The translations under genes and the position numbers were made by a program. Below, one piece after another: positions 54,301 through 63,637 of a stretch of DNA of 64,000 nt; positions within the stretch are counted from its first letter, which is position 1, and each line of letters opens with the position of its first letter. This DNA is from CAZPWQ01 sp964590495 (lineage in GTDB: Bacteria > Bacteroidota > Rhodothermia > Balneolales > Balneolaceae), in the NCBI GenBank assembly GCA_964590495.1, contig CAZPWQ010000005.1:1-64000 (forward strand), read 5' to 3'. The notes beneath the pieces are model-generated. The model was given only the letters and a program-made list of their open reading frames with translations, had not been told where the DNA came from and did not search any database.

Positions 54301-57300
54301 ATAACATTGAATTTATTGAATTTTGGGTGCAACCGGTGTTGCCGGGTGGCAGACAACCTACCGCACAAGACCTGCAGGATTATGATGGTAAAATATTTAT
54401 CGATGTCGGTGTTGTTTCAGAAGATGTGGTACCCAACTTTAAAACGAACAGTGAGGACGGACTGGTACGGCGACCGAGTGATTTGAGGATCGACAATAAC
54501 GGCGAAAACGGACGCTCGTACATACCAAGTCCGCCACCGTCGCCGGAGGGGCAGTTTTCAAATGAAACGCGGGAGCTCGAAGATGTCGGATTGGACGGGG
54601 CTCCCAACAGTGGCGGAGTGGGGAACCGGAATGAGCGAAATCTTTTTTCGGAGTTTATTGAAAATATGCAGGCCGCATACGGAGTCAACACTTCTGAATT
54701 TCAAAAAATACGGAATGATCCGTCAAATGATGATTACGTATACTATGGTGAAGAACAGGTAGAGGGACTGGCACTTCACGAGAGGTTTCACAGAATGTAT
54801 GGATATCATGAGGGGAATAGTCCCCCAAGTACCGACGAAAAACGTGCCGTGACCAACAAGCCGGATACGGAAGGACTTATTACTCCCTCAATAGTTGAGC
54901 AGAACAACGCCTATTTTCAGTACGAAGTGGATTGGAATCCGGCTGATATTGAAAATCTGGATGTCGGTGAACCGGGCACCTTTATTGTCGATAAAGTACC
55001 CGGTAGTAATCAGCAGGATCGCTGGTATCAGGTGCGAATTCCACTTCAGGAGTATATCAGGAGAGTGGGGAACATCGAAAATTTTCAGAATATCTCGTAT
55101 ATCCGTATCTGGATGTCGGGTTACGAAGAACCTTTCACACTGCGTTTCGCTACATTCGAACTGGTGGGAAGTCAGTGGAGAAATGCAGATGATGTTGACC
55201 GTGAGCAAAATTCGCAGGCTGAACTGGCTGTCTCCTCTGTTAATATCGAAGAGAACAGCCTGCGGCAGCCTGTCCCGTACCGACAACCGGAAGGTGCCAT
55301 TCGCGCTACAAACAGGGGACGTCAGCGGCAGACAATAGCTAACGAACAGTCAATAATGCTGGATGTTCAGGATCTGGGGCCTGGTCAGCTGAAGATGATA
55401 AAACGGGTTTACCCCGGCGGGATGAATATGGTGAACTATTCAAATGTACGTATGTTCGTTCACGGTGAAGGATATGATAACAGGAATGAAGCAGAACTCG
55501 TAGTACGATTCGGTACCGATCTGGTAAACAACTATTATGAGTACCGTCAACCTGTTACCCCAACGGATGAAAATTATCCTTTTTCCCAAAAAATCATAAG
55601 TGAATTAACCGATGCCGAACGCCTGGAAGAAGCCGAACAGGTTTGGCTTTATGACGAGAACAGTATGAATGTCATACTTCGAGCATTCAACGAACTCAAA
55701 CAGCTGCGGGATCAGCAGCAGGATGATCCCAGTCAGGTTTTTGAAAGAAGTAATTTGCTTGAAAATACTCCGCCCGGAGCGGTAATTGCTATAAAGGGTA
55801 ATCCTTCACTTGATCGTATCGGTGAGATTGGTATGGGAATAAGAAATCCTTTTGATCCTCAAAATCCGGAAGGAGGTGGTGTTCCTTCTCTTGACGCCCG
55901 TTTTTGGCTGAATGAGTTGAGGGTATCGGGTTTTGACAATGATCAGGGTTGGGCTGCAAATGCCAAAAGTGAAATAAATTTTGCGGATTTTGCCACCCTT
56001 AACGCAAATCTGAATAGAGAAACTGATGGGTTCGGCGCACTCGATTCCCGGCTTGGACAACGTCGTATTTCAGAAGTATTTGCTTATAATTTAAATTCGA
56101 CAATAAATCTGCACAAGTTCATTCCGGAACGATACGGGTGGAATATTCCTGTAAACCTGTCAACCCGTCAGTCTTCATCTACGCCACGATATCTGCCCAA
56201 CCAGGGTGATGTTCGCCTAAGTGAATTCAAAAGAGCGGTAAATTCACGTACAGATATTTCAGACGTCAGTAAAGATGCTTTAATTGAGCAAAGAGTACAT
56301 GAAAGCCAGACAGTCAGTGAAAGTTATTCAATTAACTTTTCCAATGTTACTAAAAACAGATCGGAATCCGCCTTCTCACAATACACACTCGATAATATTA
56401 CAACCAACTATGTTTACAATACAACACACCGCCGGAGTCCGGAATATAATTTTCGTGATAATTGGAATTACAGTGGATCACTGCGCTATAGCATAAGTTT
56501 CAGCAGTACACAGCTTTTCAGACCTTTCGACTTCCTGGGAGAGGTACCCCTGCTCCATCCGTTGGCCGGTTTACGATTTGGATATACTCCTGCTTCTCTT
56601 AATGCATCGACAGGTATCGACCGTTCATATAATGAACAGCACAGGCGAAGTTTGATTGATGAACAGGAAAACGCGTTGCAACAGTCGCACCGTTTTACCT
56701 ACAATACACAGTTCGGTTTCGCTTATAATTTTATGCCTTCTGTAAAAACAAGCTTCAGGAGCCGGACGGTTTTTGACTTGTCACGGGCGGGAATTGATCG
56801 GGATGATCCTGCAATACCTTTATCTGACAGTACCCGTTTTACTGTGCGTCCTAGTTTCGATGTACTGAACGATGTTATTTTTGATTCACTGTCTTCACGC
56901 AGAAACGATTATGATGAAGCATACACGGCAGGCTGGCAGCCCAGACTCAATAATATACAGGGTGTTGACTGGGTCAGGTATTCTGCCAATTATTCCGGTG
57001 GTTATCAGTGGCGTAATAGTCCGCATGGTTCTGGGTTGGGGGCAACGATATCAAACAATTTAGCTCTTAACCAATCGCTCGATCTTGACATCCGAAGTTT
57101 GTTAGACCGTATGGAGTGGTATAGGAATTTGCAGGAGGGTTCTCAATCCTCGCCATCAGAAGATACCTCTTCAGAATTCAATGAGGATGATCTTGGAAGA
57201 GGATTGGCTGAGATCGGTCGCAGAAGTTTGAAAGCATTACTGAGTATTCAGTCACTGGATATTGCATTTAGTATATCACAAAATTCGCTACAGGGGGGGT

Positions 57301-58586
57301 ATGGAGGCGATTCACAGATTTTCTATATGTTCAACAGTTCCGGAGATAATTTTTCACCACCCTTTTCGTACCGGACGGGGGCGGCAGACGATATTGGTCT
57401 TTCTCGACTTATTAGCAACCCTTTTGATGACCGGAGTATACATATTCCCTCAAACAACAACCTATCTGACGATCTAAGTATTGGATCACGCTTTCAGCCG
57501 TTCAATAATTTCTCTATCGATCTAACATGGAATACTGCATGGTCGGTGACAAATTCCCGTTCTACGACTATCGATCCAAGTCAGTCGATGTCTTCCGTTC
57601 GTACACAAAACGGCCGGGTCAGCTCCAGTATATGGGCTTTTGGCGAAGGGTATGGAGCACTGTTCAGACGGCAGTTGGAAACCGCCTTTGAAGATATAAA
57701 CAGTACCACTGTCATTTCAGATTCAGCAGGAAATAATGACGGTCGTGCAATACTTGATAAAAAAACTCTGCAGGAAGATTTCCGGAAAGCATATTTAAAA
57801 GGTAGTGGGACATCTCTTGGCGAACGCGATTTTACACCTTTTCCTCTGCCCGGATGGCAAATAACCTGGTCGGGCATTGAGCGTTTTATACCGTACCTGG
57901 GAGATATGATGGCACGTGCTTCCATCAGGCATACTTACAGCGGACTTTACCGCCTTGGCTGGGTGTTTAATTCAGATACAAGTTTGCTGCCTTCTTCCTC
58001 CCTGGGAGTATATTCAATACAAAACAGGCGGCGTGAATTTGAGCCAAATACTATCAATATTGAGAAAAGATTTACTCCCTTGCTGGGCTTAAACATTACA
58101 TGGGAGTCGAATTTGAGAACAAATCTGCAGTACGATCACAGCCAAATAACGAGTTTGTCACTCTCAAATACTAATATTACGGAAAGGTTATCACGCGGAT
58201 TAAAATTTACGTTCAGTTATACAGTTCGTGATTTTAAGATTCCTCTGTTTCCACGATTTGAAAATGCCGTTGATTTTACCATAAATACCAGTTATACCGA
58301 AGATACAGAAGATAAATTCGTACTGAATTCCGATTTAAGTAATGCTTTGGAAGCGGGACCGGAATCCATTATAAAAGAACCTGACTTTTATGATTACAGC
58401 AGAAGCTTTACCGGCGGACAAGCACGCTTTAACGGATCAGCAATTGTGGGATATCAATTTTCACAGATGATCAAGGCCAACTTTGAATACAGCTATAACC
58501 GGTTAATCCCGAAATCCTCCCGTGTTTTCGCCCGCACCGATCATGATATCCGTTTCAATATAATTGTATCACTTCGTTCTGATTAG
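51375..58586 (+). CDS. sprA: T9SS outer-membrane translocon SprA
   Basis: At 2403 residues this is the size class of SprA/Sov, the giant 36-strand outer-membrane barrel through which type IX cargo passes. The start is a GTG giving an N-terminal signal peptide with cleavage near SYAQ. The SprA N-terminal family region is clear at about 150-330: NLRLNIQGTIGDKLSIQTDW, IQRMEMGN-like LQRMEMGNVAMETGNSLIRG, and NSLFGVKGIARLGSL followed by TSVLSQQEG. The remainder is strand-rich with long loops and ends in RFNIIVSLRSD. Its partners PorV-like, Plug and DUF4835 are elsewhere in the window; the motor genes gldKLMN are not in view. It stands alone, with no neighbour on its strand. Confidence 0.93.
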   Translation: MQLKPIYFHISFGFLFLVVLLIDTDNSYAQEQSDTGFMVPVPGDTLFRFLPPPDISLPFVRPVPGLYYIDLDEEQVLVERDTSGMYRSQRYLFDIPVTNPLIMSFDNYSRRSREYAKMRNWQNLIDEARTTRDETGGPLDFRLDIPAGDESTFSTIFGKPEVNLRINGTANMNAGASIQKTENPEIPADQQTQIDPTFQQNLRLNIQGTIGDKLSIQTDWDTEAAFDFQNRLSITYQGYEDEILQRMEMGNVAMETGNSLIRGGNSLFGVKGIARLGSLRLTSVLSQQEGENNTETITGGSQEQDIAIRPADYEADSHFFLDFYTRQEFEPNMSDPQQTGQALQFSEINVWVLRESTQSFQGERQAIALVDLGVVQNPDGSYAPPDQDLDPFDQAVLDQFRDLSEGVSASDFAVDSEEFVEGFFIPLEEGADYELDRNLGFISLKRNLNSRQALAVSFKYRDPQTGETISVGDVSQSGGNRIYLKLIRPQNLTTTNPAWDLMMKNIYSLGASNLTPDGLDIDVKYTEMNIPSSSLPERSSILLQDLGLDRVDQQGALIPDNNIDFSTRILNPANGRILFPYLQPFGDRIADLLAETPLSQDEIDDITFSELYTEKKTNANQISKNNFYLIEGQARGGISDSYSLGYSLVEGSVNVFANGRELQEGTDYAVDYSIGSITILNEQYLRRGQELRIEYENNQLAQIAQKSFTGLRAEYDINNNISFGSTYFRLKEKPIQDKIQIGDEPVNNAVLGFDANAYFDAPWLTRGLNNIPLLQTKEPSSLVLSGEFAQLSPGVSQTNAVRDAIRDNRLFEDEENGLSYIDDFEGVDIGLSFMNTSRWSLAAAPAAVPGYEPDDIFFDGGSFPNPEGSIAEKIARSDLRSTFAWYSIPQNIDNILGGVETTPESEPVRVTDVFPNRDVLTEENFINTLDVYFDPTQRGPYNYNSNMRNLLENEPGRTWGGMTATLPSGQEDLTQNNIEFIEFWVQPVLPGGRQPTAQDLQDYDGKIFIDVGVVSEDVVPNFKTNSEDGLVRRPSDLRIDNNGENGRSYIPSPPPSPEGQFSNETRELEDVGLDGAPNSGGVGNRNERNLFSEFIENMQAAYGVNTSEFQKIRNDPSNDDYVYYGEEQVEGLALHERFHRMYGYHEGNSPPSTDEKRAVTNKPDTEGLITPSIVEQNNAYFQYEVDWNPADIENLDVGEPGTFIVDKVPGSNQQDRWYQVRIPLQEYIRRVGNIENFQNISYIRIWMSGYEEPFTLRFATFELVGSQWRNADDVDREQNSQAELAVSSVNIEENSLRQPVPYRQPEGAIRATNRGRQRQTIANEQSIMLDVQDLGPGQLKMIKRVYPGGMNMVNYSNVRMFVHGEGYDNRNEAELVVRFGTDLVNNYYEYRQPVTPTDENYPFSQKIISELTDAERLEEAEQVWLYDENSMNVILRAFNELKQLRDQQQDDPSQVFERSNLLENTPPGAVIAIKGNPSLDRIGEIGMGIRNPFDPQNPEGGGVPSLDARFWLNELRVSGFDNDQGWAANAKSEINFADFATLNANLNRETDGFGALDSRLGQRRISEVFAYNLNSTINLHKFIPERYGWNIPVNLSTRQSSSTPRYLPNQGDVRLSEFKRAVNSRTDISDVSKDALIEQRVHESQTVSESYSINFSNVTKNRSESAFSQYTLDNITTNYVYNTTHRRSPEYNFRDNWNYSGSLRYSISFSSTQLFRPFDFLGEVPLLHPLAGLRFGYTPASLNASTGIDRSYNEQHRRSLIDEQENALQQSHRFTYNTQFGFAYNFMPSVKTSFRSRTVFDLSRAGIDRDDPAIPLSDSTRFTVRPSFDVLNDVIFDSLSSRRNDYDEAYTAGWQPRLNNIQGVDWVRYSANYSGGYQWRNSPHGSGLGATISNNLALNQSLDLDIRSLLDRMEWYRNLQEGSQSSPSEDTSSEFNEDDLGRGLAEIGRRSLKALLSIQSLDIAFSISQNSLQGGYGGDSQIFYMFNSSGDNFSPPFSYRTGAADDIGLSRLISNPFDDRSIHIPSNNNLSDDLSIGSRFQPFNNFSIDLTWNTAWSVTNSRSTTIDPSQSMSSVRTQNGRVSSSIWAFGEGYGALFRRQLETAFEDINSTTVISDSAGNNDGRAILDKKTLQEDFRKAYLKGSGTSLGERDFTPFPLPGWQITWSGIERFIPYLGDMMARASIRHTYSGLYRLGWVFNSDTSLLPSSSLGVYSIQNRRREFEPNTINIEKRFTPLLGLNITWESNLRTNLQYDHSQITSLSLSNTNITERLSRGLKFTFSYTVRDFKIPLFPRFENAVDFTINTSYTEDTEDKFVLNSDLSNALEAGPESIIKEPDFYDYSRSFTGGQARFNGSAIVGYQFSQMIKANFEYSYNRLIPKSSRVFARTDHDIRFNIIVSLRSD

Positions 58587-58664
58587 GATGAGTCACTGGT
58601 ATAAATGCTGCGGTCGGAATGACGCCGGCAGGTTAGTTTGGGCAGTTAGTTAAAAACACCCGCA

Positions 58665-58726
58665 TTGTCATTCCGAGTGGAAGCCCCGATGCTTTTTATC
58701 GGGGCTGGAATCGAGGAATCTCATCC
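58665..58726 (+). repeat. REP-like unit (copy E)
   Basis: It begins TTGTCATTCCGAGTGGA. A perfect 9-bp stem AGCCCCGAT (58682-58690) / ATCGGGGCT (58698-58706) encloses the 7-base loop GCTTTTT. It ends GGAATCGAGGAATCTCATCC. It lies between the ends of sprA and clpC. Confidence 0.85.
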
Positions 58727-58766
58727 ATTTTGTAATGGCAACCAATCAAATAAAAGATTCAGAACA

Positions 58767-58805
58767 AAAAAAGGCTTCCTTTGTCGACCAAAGAAAGCCT
58801 TTTTC
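58767..58805. terminator. Strong bidirectional terminator between sprA and clpC
   Basis: AAAGGCTT and CTTTG arms pair with CAAAG and AAGCCTTT around a TCGA loop. An A-run precedes the stem and a T-run follows it, so it can stop transcription in both directions. It serves the convergent sprA and clpC genes. Confidence 0.85.
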
Positions 58806-58831
58806 ATATATCGGCGATAACAATGCTTTAC

Positions 58832-61423
58832 TTATCCTTCACCGTCTGTTTTGGAAGCTGCCTTGGCAGTTTGTTCCTCATCGACATCCTCTTCCACAGA
58901 AGCACCGGTATTTTCTTCGGGTTGAGCCCAGTCGAAGGTCAAACCGTCGCGTGATTTATTCATTTTAATCTTGATACTGGTTCCTGCCGGATGCTCAGTC
59001 TCAAGCAGTTCTTCAGCCAACGGTTCTTCTACATATTTTTGGATAGCCCGTTTGAGCGGACGTGCTCCATATTTCTGATCGAAACCTTTGTCGCTGAGGA
59101 AATCTTTTGCACCTTTAGTGACTTCAACTGTATATCCGAGATCACGGATTCGTTTAAAGAGGTCATCTGAGAGCAGATCGATGATCTGGAAAATATCTTT
59201 TTTCTCGAGGGGACGGAAAGTGATGACATCATCGATGCGATTCAGGAACTCCGGGTTGAACACTTTCTTCAGAGCATCCTGGATAGTTGACTTCATCTTT
59301 TCGTAATCAAAGTCAGCATCGGCACCAGTGAATCCGATTCCCTTACCGAGATTTCGAATATCCTTCGAACCGATATTTGAAGTCATAATTATAATAGTAT
59401 TTCGGAAATCGACTTTCCGGCCGAGACTGTCGGTAAGGATGCCATCGTCAAGTACCTGGAGCAGGATGTTAAATACATCCGGATGCGCTTTTTCGATTTC
59501 ATCAAGCAGGACAACACTGTATGGTTTACGCCGCACTTTTTCAGTCAGCATACCACCTTCTTCATATCCGACATAGCCCGGAGGTGCACCTACCAGGCGA
59601 GAGACGGAGAATTTTTCCATATACTCACTCATATCGACCCGGATGAGCGCGTCCTCTTTATCAAACAGGTATTGCGACAGTACTTTGGCCATCTCAGTTT
59701 TACCTACGCCTGTAGGACCGAGGAAGATAAACGAACCGATCGGCCGGGTAGGATCCTTCAAACCCGCACGCGTACGCTTAATAGCTTTCGTAAGTTTGAC
59801 AATCGCTTCATTCTGGCCGATTACCTGTTTTGAAAGCTCTTCTTTCATTTTAACCAGTTTTTTGCTTTCGCTCTGGTTAATCTTGTTAACAGGAACACCG
59901 CTCATCATTGCTACTACAGATGCGACATCATCTTCCTTCACATCATAAACTATTTCTTCGGATTCCTTTTCCCATTCTTTTTTAGCTTGTTCAAGCTCTT
60001 CAGAGAGACGTTTTTCCTTATCGCGGAGGCGTGCAGCTTCTTCAAAACGCTGCTTTTTAACCATGCCGTTTTTGTCGTTGCTGGTTCGCTCGATTTCTTC
60101 CTCCAGGTCAATAATATGTTGCGGTACATGAATATTGGATAAATGTACCCGCGCACCCGCTTCATCAAGCGCATCGATTGCCTTGTCAGGCAGAAAATGA
60201 TCGGTCACATAGCGGTCAGTTAATTTCACACAAGCATCAATAGAATCATCAGAATACCTTACGCTGTGGTGTTCCTCATACTTGTCTTTAATCTGGCTGA
60301 GGATTTCATAGGTTTCTTCCGGCGTCGTAGGATCGACCATGATCTTCTGGAAACGTCGCTCCAAAGCACCATCTTTTTCAATATACTGGCGATATTCGTT
60401 GAGTGTGGTTGCACCGATAGCCTGTACTTCTCCGCGTGCAAGAGCCGGTTTCAACATATTGGATGCATCCAGCGAACCGCTTGCACCGCCTGCTCCCACT
60501 ATAGTGTGAAGCTCATCGATAAACAGGATTACATTCTCCGTTTTCTCGAGTTCGCCCATAACGGCTTTCATGCGTTCTTCAAACTGACCACGATACTTTG
60601 TACCGGCAACCAGTGCTGCAAGATCAAGTGCAATAACCCGTTTGTCGTAGAGCACACGCGAGACCTTGCGTTCAACTATACGGGTTGCGAGCCCTTCAGC
60701 GATTGCTGTCTTACCTACGCCCGGCTCACCAATAAGCACCGGGTTGTTTTTCTTGCGGCGGCTCAATACCTGGGCCACACGCTCGATTTCTTTCTCACGT
60801 CCGATAATCGGATCAAGCTTTCCGTCTTCAGCCAGCTGTGTCAGATCCCGGCCGAAGTTGTCTAATACTGGTGTTTTTGATTTTTCCATTTTCTTTTCTC
60901 TAGAGCTTCCTGACGATTTTGAACCTTTGGATGATGAAAGACTGGCAGATACCGAACGGGCATCCTGGCTGTCATCATCGGATGATTTTCCTGAAATAAT
61001 GAGGTCGAGTTCTTCGCGAACTGCATCATAGGAGACATTAAACTGCTGCAATATCTGCGCAGCAATATTCTCATCATCTCTTAGTAATGACAATAAGAGA
61101 TGTTCGGTACCTATAGTATCACTTTTATATAGTTTGGCTTCCAGATAGGTAATGCGCAATACCTTTTCGGCCTGTTTGGTTAGTGGAATATTGCCCACCT
61201 TCACAGAGCCACCTGTTCCGCGAACAGTATCTTCGACGGTTTTCTTGAGTTTATACAAATCGCAATTCAGATTCTTGAGAATTTTTACAGCAACACCTTC
61301 ACCAAGGCGAACAATACCTAAGATTAAATGTTCAGTACCTATATAGTCGTGCCCAAGGCGCAAAGCCTCTTCACGGCTAAACTGAATGACATCTCGAACC
61401 TTACTAGAGAAATTACCCTCCAT
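58832..61423 (-). CDS. clpC: ATP-dependent Clp protease ATP-binding subunit ClpC
   Basis: HSP100 unfoldase feeding proteins into ClpP, 863 residues from the ATG at 61423, which follows AGAGG at a suitable distance. The N-terminal repeat domain (about 1-145) starts MEGNFSSKVRDVIQFSREEA. The D1 AAA+ Walker A GEPGVGKT is at about 232. A UVR motif in the middle region (FEEAARLRDKEKRL, about 455-470) marks ClpC rather than ClpA/ClpB. The D2 Walker A GPTGVGKT is at about 566, followed by LLDEIEKAHPDVFNILLQVL. The C-terminal tail is acidic (SVEEDVDEEQTAK). No mcsA, mcsB or ctsR gene is adjacent. Confidence 0.95.
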   Translation of the reverse strand: MEGNFSSKVRDVIQFSREEALRLGHDYIGTEHLILGIVRLGEGVAVKILKNLNCDLYKLKKTVEDTVRGTGGSVKVGNIPLTKQAEKVLRITYLEAKLYKSDTIGTEHLLLSLLRDDENIAAQILQQFNVSYDAVREELDLIISGKSSDDDSQDARSVSASLSSSKGSKSSGSSREKKMEKSKTPVLDNFGRDLTQLAEDGKLDPIIGREKEIERVAQVLSRRKKNNPVLIGEPGVGKTAIAEGLATRIVERKVSRVLYDKRVIALDLAALVAGTKYRGQFEERMKAVMGELEKTENVILFIDELHTIVGAGGASGSLDASNMLKPALARGEVQAIGATTLNEYRQYIEKDGALERRFQKIMVDPTTPEETYEILSQIKDKYEEHHSVRYSDDSIDACVKLTDRYVTDHFLPDKAIDALDEAGARVHLSNIHVPQHIIDLEEEIERTSNDKNGMVKKQRFEEAARLRDKEKRLSEELEQAKKEWEKESEEIVYDVKEDDVASVVAMMSGVPVNKINQSESKKLVKMKEELSKQVIGQNEAIVKLTKAIKRTRAGLKDPTRPIGSFIFLGPTGVGKTEMAKVLSQYLFDKEDALIRVDMSEYMEKFSVSRLVGAPPGYVGYEEGGMLTEKVRRKPYSVVLLDEIEKAHPDVFNILLQVLDDGILTDSLGRKVDFRNTIIIMTSNIGSKDIRNLGKGIGFTGADADFDYEKMKSTIQDALKKVFNPEFLNRIDDVITFRPLEKKDIFQIIDLLSDDLFKRIRDLGYTVEVTKGAKDFLSDKGFDQKYGARPLKRAIQKYVEEPLAEELLETEHPAGTSIKIKMNKSRDGLTFDWAQPEENTGASVEEDVDEEQTAKAASKTDGEG

Positions 61424-61776
61424 ATGAAACAAACCTCTTAAATTTTTGCAATTACTTAATCGACTAAACGAGAGTATAATTTTATTAGTTCACATTTCAT
61501 TAACGAAAGTAGTACTGGCTTAGTGCAAAAGCAAACTAAAACAACTGAATTACAACTATTTTCTAATAATATCTATACGATATTTCTTTTTATGTTCCAG
61601 TCTCTTTTCTATACCATTGAATATCAAGAAAATAGATGGAATTAGGATTTTGTCCAGCTTGCCTTGATGAATCTTAATTTAAACTATTAATACCAATAAT
61701 ATTAGATTTTGAGACAATCCCTTTTTCTGATAGCAGAAAAAAACCGGAAAACTTGTGCAAGGAGCAGCTGATAAAT
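61424..61776. other. Intergenic region upstream of clpC
   Basis: AT-rich sequence without a gene or clear repeat. It should hold the clpC promoter on the minus strand. I found no exact TAnnTTTG or CIRCE-like inverted repeat. Confidence 0.5.
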
Positions 61777-63297
61777 CTAATACAGCGCTTTGCCCGTCAT
61801 CTCTTCGGGCTGGGGAATCCCCATTAATTTAAGAAGGGTAGGTGCAACATCGGCAAGAATACCATCGTGCATTTCTTTGGTGCCGGGTTCATTAATAATC
61901 ATTGCCGGCACAGGAGCAGTAGTGTGAGCAGTATGCGCACTGTCATCTTTATTTACCAGGCAATCTGCATTTCCATGGTCGGCAATAACTAAAATCTTGT
62001 AGCCGTGTTTGATTGCGGTTTCAATCACTTTTTCAATTTGTTGGTCGATTGTTTCAACCGCTTTAATCGCAGCTTCCATTACACCTGTATGACCGACCAT
62101 GTCGGGATTGGCATAATTTAAAACGCACAGGTGGTGCTTTTCAGTTATCAGCTGAGCGCAAAGCGCATCGGTAACTTCAATGGCACTCATTTCTGGTTGC
62201 AAATCGTAAGTCGCAACCTGTGGACTGGGAATCATTATTCGTTCTTCCCCTTTAAATGCTATTTCTTCCCCCCCGTTAAAGAAATAGGTGACATGGGGAT
62301 ACTTTTCGGTTTCAGCAATCCGAAGTTGTTTTAAGTTCCGGTTGCTGACAACTTCACCGATTGTGTTTTTTAGATCCAGCTGGGGATAGGCGACTTCTAC
62401 CTGATGAAAGGTTTCATCATAAGAAGTAAACGTGACGTAGTGAAGATCCAGTTCTTCAACGTCAAACTCGTCAAATCCTTTTTCAGTAAGCGCACGGGTA
62501 ATTTGGCGGGCCCTGTCACCGCGGATATTATAAAAGATGATGGTATCGCCCTTTTGAATTCGCGATTCCGGAGAATCATCAATTAACTTTGGTTTTACAA
62601 ATTCGTCGGTAACATCTTCATTGTAGGAATCCTGCAGAGCCTTTTCCGGATCAGAATACTGGTCGCCTTTCCCATGGACCAAAAGATCATAGGCAAGTTT
62701 TGTGCGTTCCCAGCGATTATCCCGGTCCATAGCGTAATAGCGTCCCACAACAGATGCTATTTTTCCCGCACCTATATTTCCGGACTGTTCATTGAATTCC
62801 CGCATATATTCAATGCCTCCATACGGAGAGGTATCCCGTCCGTCGGTGAATGCATGAACATAAGCATTGTCAACCCCGGCTTTCTTTATCAACTTCAGCA
62901 GGGCAAAGAGATGGTCATTATGACTGTGAACACCCCCATCCGAAAACAATCCCAGAATATGCACCCGTCCTGAATCACGGGCTTTATCCATAGCTTCAGT
63001 CAGGACTTCATTTTTAAGAAAGCTGCCTTCTCTGATATCGGTGTTAATGCGGGAGAGCTCCTGTCTGACAATACGTCCCGCCCCGATATTCATATGTCCG
63101 ACCTCGGAATTTCCGAACTGTCCCTCCGGCAAACCTACATCTTTGCCGCTTGCCGTTAAAGAGGAGTGGGGGTGAGTTTTGAAGAGATGATCAAGGTATG
63201 GCTTGTTGGCTTTGTCGATAGCACTGACGTTTGGATCTTTAGCCAATCCATAACCGTCGATAATAACAAGAAGAGCTTTTGAGAACGATTCGCTCAA
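61777..63297 (-). CDS. gpmI: 2,3-bisphosphoglycerate-independent phosphoglycerate mutase
   Basis: Manganese-dependent alkaline-phosphatase-superfamily enzyme that interconverts 3- and 2-phosphoglycerate. It has 506 residues. The first metal aspartate is in VIIDGYG (Asp14), and the phosphoserine nucleophile is Ser64 in FGNSEVGHMNIGAGR. FTDGRDTSPYGG, GRYYAMDRDNRWERTKLAYD, NYANPDMVGHTG, ADHGNAD and AHTAHTTAPVP all appear in order. It precedes no close partner; rpsT lies just upstream on the same strand (17-base gap), so the two may be co-transcribed. Confidence 0.97.
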   Translation of the reverse strand: MSESFSKALLVIIDGYGLAKDPNVSAIDKANKPYLDHLFKTHPHSSLTASGKDVGLPEGQFGNSEVGHMNIGAGRIVRQELSRINTDIREGSFLKNEVLTEAMDKARDSGRVHILGLFSDGGVHSHNDHLFALLKLIKKAGVDNAYVHAFTDGRDTSPYGGIEYMREFNEQSGNIGAGKIASVVGRYYAMDRDNRWERTKLAYDLLVHGKGDQYSDPEKALQDSYNEDVTDEFVKPKLIDDSPESRIQKGDTIIFYNIRGDRARQITRALTEKGFDEFDVEELDLHYVTFTSYDETFHQVEVAYPQLDLKNTIGEVVSNRNLKQLRIAETEKYPHVTYFFNGGEEIAFKGEERIMIPSPQVATYDLQPEMSAIEVTDALCAQLITEKHHLCVLNYANPDMVGHTGVMEAAIKAVETIDQQIEKVIETAIKHGYKILVIADHGNADCLVNKDDSAHTAHTTAPVPAMIINEPGTKEMHDGILADVAPTLLKLMGIPQPEEMTGKALY

Positions 63298-63314
63298 GAT
63301 TTCAGCTGAACAGC

Positions 63315-63566
63315 TTAAAGATTATTTACATAGTTTGCCAGCCTCGATTTTCTCCGGGCGGCAAAATTTTGATGGACAATGCCCTTGCTGGCCATTTTGT
63401 CCAGATAGGCGCTGGCTTTTTTAAAAGCTTCTTCAGCTTTTTCTTTATCGTCAATTTCATACACGTTCTTAACAAGCGTTTTCAATTTTGAACGCTGTGT
63501 ACGATTATGTTCGCGGCGTCGTTCATTCTGTCGCACGCGTTTTATAGCAGACTTATGTTGTGGCAT
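63315..63566 (-). CDS. rpsT: 30S ribosomal protein S20
   Basis: Small basic three-helix protein of 83 residues that binds 16S rRNA early in 30S assembly. It starts MPQHKSAIKRVRQNERRREH and ends with GIVHQNFAARRKSRLANYVN, the family's usual ends. It lies just upstream of gpmI on the minus strand and is divergent from cmk, with a well-formed promoter candidate in between. Confidence 0.97.
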   Translation of the reverse strand: MPQHKSAIKRVRQNERRREHNRTQRSKLKTLVKNVYEIDDKEKAEEAFKKASAYLDKMASKGIVHQNFAARRKSRLANYVNNL

Positions 63567-63637
63567 ATCTTTTTATGAGTTTCTTAACAGTTCTTCAAAT
63601 TAATTTGTATCATCTCCTCCGCTAGTCAGAAAGACTC

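Noticed and set aside
60266..60865. 199-codon open frame antisense to clpC
   Set aside because: Fully inside clpC on the opposite strand, with no independent signals.
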